6,668 nt of DNA from CAYTWW01 sp043801855 (GCA_043801855.1 JAZDLQ010000018.1:1-6668); one strand, 5' to 3'; positions 1 through 5,947 are shown, counted from the first letter of the stretch. Notes: generated by a model not told the origin, from the sequence alone. Made by a program: numbers and translations.

Positions 1-48
1 TTATATATATTAAAATATAAAAAAGAATACTAAACTACAAATTAACAC

Positions 49-68
49 ATTAATCAAAACCGATTAAT
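49..68. repeat. Short perfect inverted repeat abutting the first TATA box
   Basis: The arms ATTAATC (49-55) and GATTAAT (62-68) are perfect 7-base reverse complements with a 6-base spacer. The right arm touches the TATA-like box of the VanZ-uppP operon, the place where an archaeal repressor or activator would meet TBP/TFB. It may be a regulator binding site, but AT-rich sequence makes short palindromes by chance, so this is only a candidate. Confidence 0.3.
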
Positions 69-80
69 TTTATATATAAA
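68..80 (+). promoter_or_regulatory. Archaeal TATA-box promoter of the VanZ-uppP operon
   Basis: The run TTTTATATATAAA is centred about 25 bases before the ATG at 100. Archaeal transcription starts roughly 25 bases downstream of the box centre, so the transcript would begin at or next to the start codon and be leaderless. No Shine-Dalgarno-like sequence is seen before the ATG, which agrees. The stretch 1-48 is AT-rich filler with TA runs in which I see no other feature. Confidence 0.6.
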
Positions 81-99
81 CAAAAAAAACGATTATAAG

Positions 100-528
100 A
101 TGGACAAAAAAAAGCTTTATTTTTGGGTAGCCTTATTTTTAGTCAGTCAGATAGTTCTTTTGTGGGGTGTTCTTTCAGGAAAAAATACTGTAACGCAACT
201 CACAAGCTTTAACCACGGATATCCAGCTCATTTCATATCATTATTTATTACAGCTTTTTTCCTTGATATGACTTTAGCAAGTTTTTCTATTAAAAAAAAT
301 TATTCACTATTAATCTGCTTTATCTATGCTGTTGCATTAAGCGGAACAATTGAAGTATTGCAACGTGCATTGACAGATTATCGCGTTTTTTCAAAAAGAG
401 ACCTTTTGTGGGGAATAATTGGTGCAAGTGCTTATATTGCAATCTCATTTATTATTTTTAGATTAAGTAAGCCAAAAATACCGCTTGTGCCTGCAAAAAA
501 AATAAATAGCAGGAAGCACTTGCATTAA
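100..528 (+). CDS. VanZ-like integral membrane protein
   Basis: This 142-residue protein has about four hydrophobic segments (roughly residues 7-25, 45-61, 69-84 and 103-121) and a basic C-terminal tail. Between the last two segments it carries the VanZ-family signature: E85, Q88, R95, D101 and G108 in the pattern E..Q......R.....D......G, with H44 opening the second segment. Length and topology fit a minimal VanZ-like domain. VanZ is known from bacterial glycopeptide resistance, but most VanZ-like proteins have no established biochemical role, so no resistance function should be read from the name. The gene is first in an operon with uppP, whose ATG follows five bases after this stop codon, which suggests a role at the membrane connected with polyprenyl carriers or surface glycans (inference). 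The ATG at 100 is chosen because it sits about 25 bases after a good TATA box. Family assignment is fairly secure; function is unknown. Confidence 0.75.
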   Translation: MDKKKLYFWVALFLVSQIVLLWGVLSGKNTVTQLTSFNHGYPAHFISLFITAFFLDMTLASFSIKKNYSLLICFIYAVALSGTIEVLQRALTDYRVFSKRDLLWGIIGASAYIAISFIIFRLSKPKIPLVPAKKINSRKHLH

Positions 529-533
529 TCCAT

Positions 534-1289
534 ATGGTAAATATACTTCAGGCGATCTTTCTTGGGATTGTCCAGGGAATAACTGAATGGCTTCCAATTA
601 GCTCATCAGGTCATCTGGCAATATTTTCTCATCTTTTAAAATTAGAAGAAAATGTCAGTTTTGATATTGTGTTACACATTGCAAGCTTAATTGTTGTTAT
701 GATTGTTTTTAGAAAAGAGATTTTATGGATGATTGAAGGACTACTGAAAAAAGATAAGGAAAGAATCAAATTTTTTGCATATCTTTGCAATGCAACAATA
801 CCTATAGGATTAATTGGAGTATTATTCAATGATTTAGTTAAAGAAAGCTTCTCAAACTTAAAGCTTATTGGAGCTTTTTATCTGGTTACTGCAGTAATCC
901 TGTTTTTATCAAGGTATCCAAATAAGAAAACAAAAACAATCACTCTAAAAAATTCTCTTGTAATTGGGATAATGCAGGGCCTTGCGATACTTCCTGGAGT
1001 CTCAAGGTCAGGAACAACAATTTCTGCTGGGCTTATGCAAGGAGTAAAAAAAGAAGAAGCAGCACGGTTTTCTTTTTTATTATTTATTCCAGCAATACTT
1101 GGAGCTAGCGTTCTTGAAGCAAAAAACATATTAGCAGTTGATTTTGCACCTGCACTTGTTGGAGGAATTGCAGCAATAATAACAGGGCTAATTACACTAA
1201 AAGTATTACTTGGAATTATCAAGAAAGGAAATTTCCATTATTTCTCGATATATTGTCTTGGATTAGGTATAATTCTATTGTTTATTTAG
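534..1289 (+). CDS. uppP: Undecaprenyl-diphosphate (polyprenyl-PP) phosphatase, UppP/BacA family
   Basis: UppP is an integral membrane phosphatase that converts polyprenyl diphosphate to polyprenyl phosphate, recycling the lipid carrier for cell-surface glycan assembly. In archaea the substrate is presumably a dolichyl or similar polyprenyl diphosphate (inference). Both family motifs are intact. The first is Q14-x3-E18 followed by PISSSGH (residues 21-27), where many bacterial enzymes have E-x3-E. The second is PGVSRSG (154-160) with the catalytic-type arginine R158. H48 lies in the conserved FDIVLH stretch (43-48). The rest is a series of hydrophobic helices, and 251 residues is near the low end of the normal range, so the gene appears complete and functional. 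It starts five bases after the VanZ-like stop codon, so cotranscription is very likely. An AGGA-like stretch at 511-514, inside the upstream gene, is too far away to be a convincing ribosome binding site. Confidence 0.95.
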   Translation: MVNILQAIFLGIVQGITEWLPISSSGHLAIFSHLLKLEENVSFDIVLHIASLIVVMIVFRKEILWMIEGLLKKDKERIKFFAYLCNATIPIGLIGVLFNDLVKESFSNLKLIGAFYLVTAVILFLSRYPNKKTKTITLKNSLVIGIMQGLAILPGVSRSGTTISAGLMQGVKKEEAARFSFLLFIPAILGASVLEAKNILAVDFAPALVGGIAAIITGLITLKVLLGIIKKGNFHYFSIYCLGLGIILLFI

Positions 1290-1397
1290 AAATAGTGATT
1301 TAGACGACTATTAAAGATTAAATTGTATGGGTAGCGAACTTCTCGCTGTTAAAACAAAGAAATTAAGCGTTACTGAAAAATTAAAATAAATAAAAAT
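1290..1397. terminator. Convergent intergenic region with two weak hairpins
   Basis: This gap separates the 3' ends of uppP (plus) and the large coiled-coil gene (minus), so both transcripts must end here. Two inverted repeats are visible: AATAGT (1291-1296) with ACTATT (1307-1312), and AGCGA (1333-1337) with TCGCT (1343-1347), the latter around a 5-base loop. Neither is followed by a long T tract on the plus strand. The region also contains a 20-codon frame (1327-1389), which I do not accept as a gene. Confidence 0.35.
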
Positions 1398-3521
1398 TTA
1401 ATTGTCTTTGGGCTTATTCAGTTCAGCAAGGTTAATTTCATCATAAAGTGCTCTTACTTGATTGTGAAGGTTTTCTTTTTCCTGGCTAGACATGAAATTT
1501 ACCTTATAAAAAGTGTCTCTAATCTGGTTGTAGAAAAGTTTTGCCTCTTTAGTCCTTTCCATCTTGATTAAGTGCTTACACTTGGCAACCAGGTCATAGA
1601 TGTTTTGAGGCTTTTCCTGTAGGTCTGGTACCTTGATTTCATGTGTCTGCTCTATATCCTTAACACCAATTCCTGTTTCTTTCATAAGCCCAAGCTTTTC
1701 ATGAAGATATTGCTTAAATTGATCGTCTTCAAGCTTTTGCCTTTGCGTTTCCACTTCAGTCTCAGCGTAATCAAGGGCTCTGTCTTCAATATCGATTGTC
1801 CTTTCTCTCTTTGAAACATTAGTATCCTTTTTTGAGAGTTCTTTTGCTTTTAAGTCAAGCTCTTTTTTCCTATTTTCAAGAAGCTTTGCTGTTTCTTTTT
1901 CATGCTTTTCAAGAACCTCAATTCTTTTTAGATATTTTTTATCTGCTTGTGCTAAATCCGCTTCTTTTTTCTTTAGCAATTCTTCCTGCTTGTCAATTTC
2001 TCTCATCAGCTTTTTCAGCTGGGTTTCTCTGGCAGAAAGCGTAATTTCCTTGTCTTCAAGCTCATGTTGCTTCTTCTTAAAATCTCCATTGGCCTCTTTA
2101 ATTGATTTTTCTTTTTCAATTAATTCCTGCTCTTTTAATTCAACTTTTGACTGCCTTTTTGCAATATCCTGGCCTTTGTTGAAAAAATCTTTTTCAAGCT
2201 GAATCAAATACTGCGTCCTTTCCCTTATATCATGGTCAAGGCGCCTGCGCAGATTCTCCAAATAATCCGCATCCCTTTTGTAGGTATTATTAACTGAATC
2301 AAGATTAGACTCTTTTGCTTTTAATTTTGTTTCATAATCTATTAGCTCAAGTTTTTTCTTTTCAAGTTTTTCAATAAGAGTTAATATATCATCATGGCCT
2401 TTTATCTCCGGAATTCCTTTGATTCCTTCCTGCTTTAGTTTTGCAAGCTCTTTTTTTTCAACATCAAGTTCCTGAATTAAGTCAGAAATATTTTTTCCTT
2501 CTTTTTTTATCGTCTCAATAGTTTTAGAGTCGTTTTTTGAGAACTTTGCTTTCTTTTTTGCAAGAATTTTTGCATGTTTTAAAATTGCTTTTACTTTTGC
2601 TGTAGGTAATTTTGTCTTTTTTGTAATATGTTCATGAGGATGCTTAATTAACTCCTCTGCTGAATTAACTTTAAGTTTTTTCTTTATTAAAGAAGCAGTT
2701 TTATCTCCTACACCATTAATATCTGTCAGTGGAGTTGACTGCTGAGCAGTCTGCAATATTGCATCTTGCTTAATCTCTTCCTGCTTTTGTTCAGGAGGCG
2801 ATGATAGTGAAGACGTAGCAACAGCAGCAGCTGAAAGTTTGTCAGGCGAAGCATCCAATGATGGTGGTACTTCAAACATCGGCGACTGTACATTTGTTTG
2901 AGTCTGTACTTCAGGCAAACTAGCAGTTGTCTGCGGCAAATCCGGCTGCTTAGGCATATCAAAATTGACAGAACTTAAATCCAACTCAGGCATTGCAAGC
3001 GGAGTTGGAAGAGGCTCTGCTTTTATTTCCGGCATAATAATATCTGTTTTCGGTGTTTTTTTACCGCCGCTAAACAGCTTTGAAAAAATGCCTGCTTTTT
3101 GCTTTTGCTCTTTATTTGGCAAAGGCGGAGAAGGAAGGTCATCAAGTTTTGGAAGCGATTGCTCTATATTAGAAGATAATAAAGATTCGCTTCTAGGAAA
3201 ATCATTTACGCCAGGAGGCAATGGATTATCTTCTTGCATTGTATTCAAATTCAAAGAGGGAAGGTCCTGCTTTACATCAACAATTCTTGGTGCTTCGTCA
3301 AGTTGCGGAGGCAGTGGCATTTCAAGATCAAAACTTTTTTTTTCAGGACCTATCAGTTGAGGCGATACCTTAACATTTTCTTCTTTTTTCAAAGAAAATT
3401 TACCAAAAATTCCTTTTTTTTGCGGAGCCTGCGTTATTTTTGGCGGTTCTGGTAAATCATCAAGATTAAATTTTGGTGGTTCTGGTAAGAGGTCATTTAC
3501 GGTTGGATTGTTTTGTGCCAT
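1398..3521 (-). CDS. Large proline-rich / HhH / coiled-coil protein of unknown function
   Basis: I do not recognise a named family; domain order is clear. Numbering is from the chosen start, giving 707 residues. Residues 1-260 are low-complexity, rich in proline and acidic residues, with repeated LPEPPK (12-17, 23-28) and two related basic-hydrophobic boxes, GIFGKF (37-42) and GIFSKLF (144-150), as in short linear binding motifs. Residues 264-325 look like a helix-hairpin-helix unit (LTDINGVGDKTASLI), a fold that usually binds DNA or proteins. Residues about 335-610 are very rich in K, E, L, D and R and should form a long coiled coil. Residues 640-707 form a compact helical domain with a tyrosine/leucine pattern. 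No signal peptide or membrane segment is seen. The start at 3521 is preferred over an in-frame ATG at 3686 because the extra 55 residues are unlike the rest, would overlap the divergent gene, and a TATA box (3544-3555) points to 3521. A scaffold or DNA-tethering role is possible but unproven. Confidence 0.85.
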   Translation of the reverse strand: MAQNNPTVNDLLPEPPKFNLDDLPEPPKITQAPQKKGIFGKFSLKKEENVKVSPQLIGPEKKSFDLEMPLPPQLDEAPRIVDVKQDLPSLNLNTMQEDNPLPPGVNDFPRSESLLSSNIEQSLPKLDDLPSPPLPNKEQKQKAGIFSKLFSGGKKTPKTDIIMPEIKAEPLPTPLAMPELDLSSVNFDMPKQPDLPQTTASLPEVQTQTNVQSPMFEVPPSLDASPDKLSAAAVATSSLSSPPEQKQEEIKQDAILQTAQQSTPLTDINGVGDKTASLIKKKLKVNSAEELIKHPHEHITKKTKLPTAKVKAILKHAKILAKKKAKFSKNDSKTIETIKKEGKNISDLIQELDVEKKELAKLKQEGIKGIPEIKGHDDILTLIEKLEKKKLELIDYETKLKAKESNLDSVNNTYKRDADYLENLRRRLDHDIRERTQYLIQLEKDFFNKGQDIAKRQSKVELKEQELIEKEKSIKEANGDFKKKQHELEDKEITLSARETQLKKLMREIDKQEELLKKKEADLAQADKKYLKRIEVLEKHEKETAKLLENRKKELDLKAKELSKKDTNVSKRERTIDIEDRALDYAETEVETQRQKLEDDQFKQYLHEKLGLMKETGIGVKDIEQTHEIKVPDLQEKPQNIYDLVAKCKHLIKMERTKEAKLFYNQIRDTFYKVNFMSSQEKENLHNQVRALYDEINLAELNKPKDN

Positions 3522-3543
3522 AATTATACCTAAAGATGAAGAA

Positions 3544-3555
3544 GTATTTATTAAG
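3544..3555 (-). promoter_or_regulatory. TATA-box promoter of the large coiled-coil gene
   Basis: Read on the minus strand this is CTTAATAAATAC, centred about 28 bases before the ATG at 3521. That spacing predicts a transcript starting within a few bases of the ATG and supports the shorter protein start. It belongs to the 116-base divergent promoter region shared with the small gene at 3638. Confidence 0.5.
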
Positions 3556-3604
3556 TTTTGTTGTATTTGACTAATAGTAAAAAAATATATCAAATGATAA
3601 AAAA

Positions 3605-3614
3605 AATTATAAAG
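3605..3614 (+). promoter_or_regulatory. TATA-box promoter of the small helical gene
   Basis: AATTATAAAG is centred about 29 bases before the ATG at 3638 and is preceded by an A-rich run that could act as the TFB recognition element. A second TATA-like run (AAAATATATCAAAT, about 3579-3592) lies further upstream and would give a short leader. The nearer box fits leaderless initiation better. Confidence 0.45.
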
Positions 3615-3637
3615 ACAAAAATGATTCATTAGATTGT

Positions 3638-4003
3638 ATGAAACAAAATGAGCATCTTGAGCTTTCTGAATTATATAATGACTCAAATATGCGCCTTATC
3701 AATCTTGAAGCAAAATCTTCTTTGTTTGAAAAAGATATGGAAAATTCCGATTATAATTGGAAAAACCAAAGGGATAATTTCAAAGAGGAGCTCTTAGTAA
3801 TAAAAAGCCAGCTTGAAGATCTTAAAATATCATTTAAGGAGAGTGCTGATTCTTTTCTGTCTATGGCAGACACATTCAAGCGGGCTTCAACAAAAGAGCA
3901 AATTCAAAAAGTATCAAGAAAGTTAGATGAGGCAGGCTTTGAAGAATCAATTACTGTTGAAGAATTCAGGCGGTTGATTATAAATAATATCACTCAAATG
4001 TAG
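3638..4003 (+). CDS. Small helical / coiled-coil protein of unknown function
   Basis: I do not recognise this 121-residue protein. It is charged, soluble and almost certainly all helical. Residues about 15-75 form a probable coiled coil with a leucine/isoleucine periodicity and many K and E residues. Residues about 85-118 read like a second small helical unit, with the segments KEQIQKVSRKLDEAGF and SITVEEFRRLI. There is no signal peptide, membrane helix or cysteine cluster. It is transcribed divergently from the large HhH/coiled-coil gene across a 116-base gap, so the two could share regulation or act together, but only adjacency suggests this. Its start is supported by a TATA-like box at the leaderless distance. 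It is followed by a region full of hairpins. The reading frame has normal composition for this window and looks real. Confidence 0.75.
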   Translation: MKQNEHLELSELYNDSNMRLINLEAKSSLFEKDMENSDYNWKNQRDNFKEELLVIKSQLEDLKISFKESADSFLSMADTFKRASTKEQIQKVSRKLDEAGFEESITVEEFRRLIINNITQM

Positions 4004-4018
4004 TTTTAATTGATAATT

Positions 4019-4098
4019 TAGAGAACTTTGCAAAAATCAAGTTTTAGATAAAGAGCGTATGCTCTCTCGACGTTAAAAACACATTGCAAAGTTATCTA
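4019..4098. repeat. Nested inverted repeat downstream of the small helical gene
   Basis: The outer arms are 4019-4033 and 4084-4098. They pair over 15 positions with one mismatch and contain the perfect 10-base pair AACTTTGCAA / TTGCAAAGTT. Inside are GTTTTA (4041-4046) facing TAAAAAC (4074-4080), and a tight hairpin AGAGC-gtat-GCTCT (4052-4065 region). The nesting would let a transcript of about 80 bases fold into one long interrupted stem. It lies 15 bases after the stop codon of the small gene. It could be a 3' processing or termination structure, a small structured RNA, or a remnant of a mobile repeat. Confidence 0.55.
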
Positions 4099-4101
4099 TT
4101 A

Positions 4102-4128
4102 GGAGTTTGCAGGTTTTTTGCAAACTTC
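4102..4128. terminator. Hairpin with T-rich flank between convergent genes
   Basis: AGTTTGCA (4104-4111) and TGCAAACT (4119-4126) are perfect 8-base arms around a 7-base T-rich loop. The stem extends to about 10 pairs as RNA through a G-U and a G-C pair. The plus-strand flank is pyrimidine-rich (TCTCTTTACTTAATTT). Archaeal RNA polymerase terminates mainly on T tracts, so the hairpin's role is uncertain, but this is a plausible end for the small gene's transcript. The same core reappears in imperfect form near 5900-5924. Confidence 0.45.
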
Positions 4129-4154
4129 TCTTTACTTAATTTGTAATTTTATAG

Positions 4155-4238
4155 GGAGCGCACGAATAATCGTAAAAATATATATATGCGCTCCAATATA
4201 TCGTGCGCATAAATAATTTCGATTTTTATATGCGCACG
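4155..4238. repeat. Cluster of GC-rich competing inverted repeats at the DUF1385 gene 3' end
   Basis: Four GCGC-containing words occur in otherwise very AT-rich DNA. GGAGCGCA (4155-4162) pairs with TGCGCTCC (4187-4194). GCGCACGA (4158-4165) pairs with TCGTGCGC (4201-4208). CGTGCGCAT (4202-4210) pairs with ATGCGCACG (4230-4238). All three pairings are perfect and overlap, so only some can form at once. The last arm lies inside the final codons of the minus-strand DUF1385 gene. Likely use is a bidirectional terminator or mRNA end stabiliser; the switch-like geometry is noted as a finding. Confidence 0.5.
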
Positions 4239-5170
4239 CTATACTTGTTTTGATTTGTTTTAAGAACAGCATTTACAGCAGATTTAGCAACTTCTATCTG
4301 CGAATCACTAGGCTCACTTGTTGTAAGCCTTTGCAAAAGAAGCCCCGGGAAACTAATTGCTTTGAAAATCGGAATATGAATATATTTTGATGATATTTTT
4401 AGAAATTCGTATGATATTCCTGCAATAACAGGTATTAAAACAAGCCTGATAATAAAAAGCAGGATTTTTTGCAGTATTAAACTTTGTTTAGAAAACTCAG
4501 GGTTTCCTGTCATAGCTAAAGGAATGAGAGAAAAAGCAAAAACACTGATAATAAAAGTAAGCATAAGAAAATTAGTGCCGCATCTGGTGTGAATTGTTGA
4601 GTATTTTTTTATATTTGCAAGTGTTAATTTCTGTCCGTTTTCATAACAATTAACAGCTTTGTGCTCTGCTCCATGATATTGGAAAATCCTTTTTATATCT
4701 TCCATTCTGGATATAATTAGAATGTATGCTATAAGTATCACTATTTTTATTATGCCATCTATCAGATTGAAAAGCAAAGGGTTTTTTATTTCAGAAATTC
4801 CAATGCTTGTAATTACATAAGGCAAAAGCGCAAAAAATATTATTGATATAAATACTGAAGATGCAATAATAACTGCAATGTCTTTTTTACTTAGTTCCTC
4901 TTTTTCATTATACGCCTCATTTCCGGACCAAGTCAATGCATCTATTGCAATTTTAAGCATTTCTGATAGCTTGTATATTCCTCGTATAAATGGAAGCGTG
5001 AATATTTTTTTTGGCATAGGTATAAAATCTTTCTTAACAGAAATTTTGCCGTTTTCCTTTCTTACACAAACTGAATAAACATTATCTGAGCGAATCATAA
5101 CTCCTTCAATTACAGCCTGGCCGCCAATGTTTAAGCATTTTTTGCGAATTCCTGTTTGTTTTTTCATCAT
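4226..5170 (-). CDS. DUF1385 family integral membrane protein (YqhQ-like)
   Basis: This 314-residue protein matches the DUF1385 family over its whole length. The N-terminal signature GGQAVIEGVM is at residues 16-25. Hydrophobic segments run at about 100-122, 136-155, 200-220 and 232-255. The central motif YHGAEHK (165-171) is followed by HTRCGTNF (194-201), whose histidines, glutamate and cysteine are why the family is often described as metal-dependent. The C-terminal signature PGLLLQRLTTSEP (275-287) leads into a helix with the family's IEVA pattern. All signatures are intact and length is typical, so the gene is complete. The biochemical role of the family is not established; a membrane-embedded metal site is inference. 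The start has two adjacent ATGs (5170 and 5167). A TATA box near 5194 fits leaderless initiation at either. The HPP-family gene lies 66 bases upstream on the same strand. Confidence 0.92.
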   Translation of the reverse strand: MMKKQTGIRKKCLNIGGQAVIEGVMIRSDNVYSVCVRKENGKISVKKDFIPMPKKIFTLPFIRGIYKLSEMLKIAIDALTWSGNEAYNEKEELSKKDIAVIIASSVFISIIFFALLPYVITSIGISEIKNPLLFNLIDGIIKIVILIAYILIISRMEDIKRIFQYHGAEHKAVNCYENGQKLTLANIKKYSTIHTRCGTNFLMLTFIISVFAFSLIPLAMTGNPEFSKQSLILQKILLFIIRLVLIPVIAGISYEFLKISSKYIHIPIFKAISFPGLLLQRLTTSEPSDSQIEVAKSAVNAVLKTNQNKYSVRI

Positions 5171-5187
5171 TTATTAAATAGAATTGT

Positions 5188-5200
5188 TTATTTAAATTTA
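5188..5200 (-). promoter_or_regulatory. TATA-box promoter of the DUF1385 gene
   Basis: On the minus strand the stretch reads TAAATTTAAATAA, centred about 24 bases before the ATG at 5170. The DUF1385 gene therefore probably has its own leaderless transcript even though it follows the HPP-family gene by only 66 bases. Readthrough from the upstream gene is also possible. Confidence 0.5.
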
Positions 5201-5236
5201 AATTAAGCGTATATTCATATGTTATAGTGCTTCTAA

Positions 5237-5854
5237 TTACGCATAATTTCTTTTCCTTACCTTTAAGCATACGTACTTTGGAAGTTCTTTTTCTCTTATT
5301 TTAAAATGAATATTTTGGTTTTCTATCTCAATAAAATACTTTTTTGGGTTTGTTATAATGTTTTTTGCAGACTTTGCAATAAAAAACAGAATAAAAATGC
5401 AAGCCAATGCAAGAAGCATTATAGGAAGTTTGAATTGGTTTAATACAGCAGTTACTGCAAATCCAACAGCAGGTGTATGCTTGATATTTAGCATGAAGAG
5501 TGCAAATATGGTCAAAAGAAATGCAAGGACACATTCTATGTTTTTAGGAAGCTTTGTAATCAGTGCAGCAAACCCACAGGCAACAGCAATTGCATACGCT
5601 CCATAAAGCTGTTTGTAACTTGAATTTTTGTTATCTGAAAAAATAATATAAATAGATGCGCCTATTGTAGCAAGCGAAATTCCGTAATCTGAAATATCAA
5701 GTAATATTGTCAGTAAAAAAAATGAAGCTACAAGTATAATAGCGATAATTCCGCCGAAATAAGCCATATTTTTTAGGCTATTTCCTGTCCTCTTGAAGTC
5801 AAACTCTATATTTTTCAAGACTACATCACCATAGTAAATGGCAAAAATTTGCAT
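5237..5854 (-). CDS. HPP-family integral membrane protein
   Basis: The 205-residue protein has five or so hydrophobic segments (roughly 32-52, 57-72, 84-100, 106-124 and 141-161) and a basic soluble tail from about residue 165. The layout matches the HPP family: an ATIGAS segment (62-67) after the first helices, then a glycine/alanine-rich helix, then the eponymous motif, here HTPAVGFA (126-133) where the usual form is HPPAGA. The middle residue of the motif is therefore threonine, not proline. Some plant HPP proteins have been linked to nitrite transport in plastids, but archaeal members have no known substrate. The ATG at 5854 gives a normal short N-terminal extension; no convincing TATA box lies at the leaderless distance, so this start is less certain than others here. 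It lies 66 bases upstream of the DUF1385 gene on the same strand. Confidence 0.72.
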   Translation of the reverse strand: MQIFAIYYGDVVLKNIEFDFKRTGNSLKNMAYFGGIIAIILVASFFLLTILLDISDYGISLATIGASIYIIFSDNKNSSYKQLYGAYAIAVACGFAALITKLPKNIECVLAFLLTIFALFMLNIKHTPAVGFAVTAVLNQFKLPIMLLALACIFILFFIAKSAKNIITNPKKYFIEIENQNIHFKIREKELPKYVCLKVRKRNYA

Positions 5855-5863
5855 TTATTGCCC

Positions 5864-5947
5864 TTTGCTATAAAGCAAATTACATTTTCATGTATAGGGA
5901 AGTTTGCAGATTTTTCGCAAAGTTATCTATAACATTATGTAATTTGC
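5864..5947. repeat. Long imperfect palindrome in the HPP-DUF357 divergent gap
   Basis: The perfect 11-base arms GCAAATTACAT (5875-5885) and ATGTAATTTGC (5937-5947) enclose further pairing: ATGTATAG (5890-5897) with CTATAACAT (5927-5935, one extra base), and AAGTTTGC (5900-5907) with GCAAAGTT (5917-5924, one mismatch). The centre is a T-rich loop. A separate hairpin TTTGC-tataaa-GCAAA (5864-5879) overlaps the left arm, so the two are alternatives. The structure lies immediately upstream of the HPP-family start codon and could act at DNA or RNA level. Confidence 0.55.

Noticed and set aside
100..528. Glycopeptide resistance gene, from the VanZ similarity
   Set aside because: No van cluster is present, the organism appears archaeal and so lacks bacterial peptidoglycan, and VanZ-like domains are widespread outside resistance.
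878..1222. Open frame of 114 codons on the minus strand inside uppP
   Set aside because: It lies wholly within a gene with intact catalytic motifs on the other strand, has no promoter of its own and shows no recognisable protein pattern.
1341..1356. Resemblance between TCTCGCTGTTAAAACA here and TCTCGACGTTAAAAACA near 4065-4081
   Set aside because: Both lie beside hairpins in convergent gaps, but with two mismatches and a gap over 17 bases in AT-rich sequence the match may be chance.
1327..1389. 20-codon plus-strand frame MGSELLAVKTKKLSVTEKLK
   Set aside because: It lies in a convergent gap, lacks a TATA box at a suitable distance and coincides with a hairpin that better explains the local order.
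2965..3360. Open frame of 131 codons on the plus strand, opposite the proline-rich region
   Set aside because: Its glycine/serine-rich translation is the mirror of the biased proline/acidic coding sequence of the large minus-strand gene; there is no promoter or known motif.
3522..3686. N-terminal extension of the large coiled-coil protein to an ATG at 3686
   Set aside because: The extra 55 residues are aromatic and unlike the rest, overlap the divergent gene, and lie upstream of a TATA box positioned for the start at 3521.
4019..4238. Possible CRISPR array because of several repeated words
   Set aside because: The repeats are inverted and of different sequence, with no regular direct-repeat and spacer pattern and no cas-like gene nearby.
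5358..5606. Open plus-strand frame opposite the HPP-family gene
   Set aside because: It is an antisense frame within a gene that has clear membrane topology and family motifs on the minus strand.
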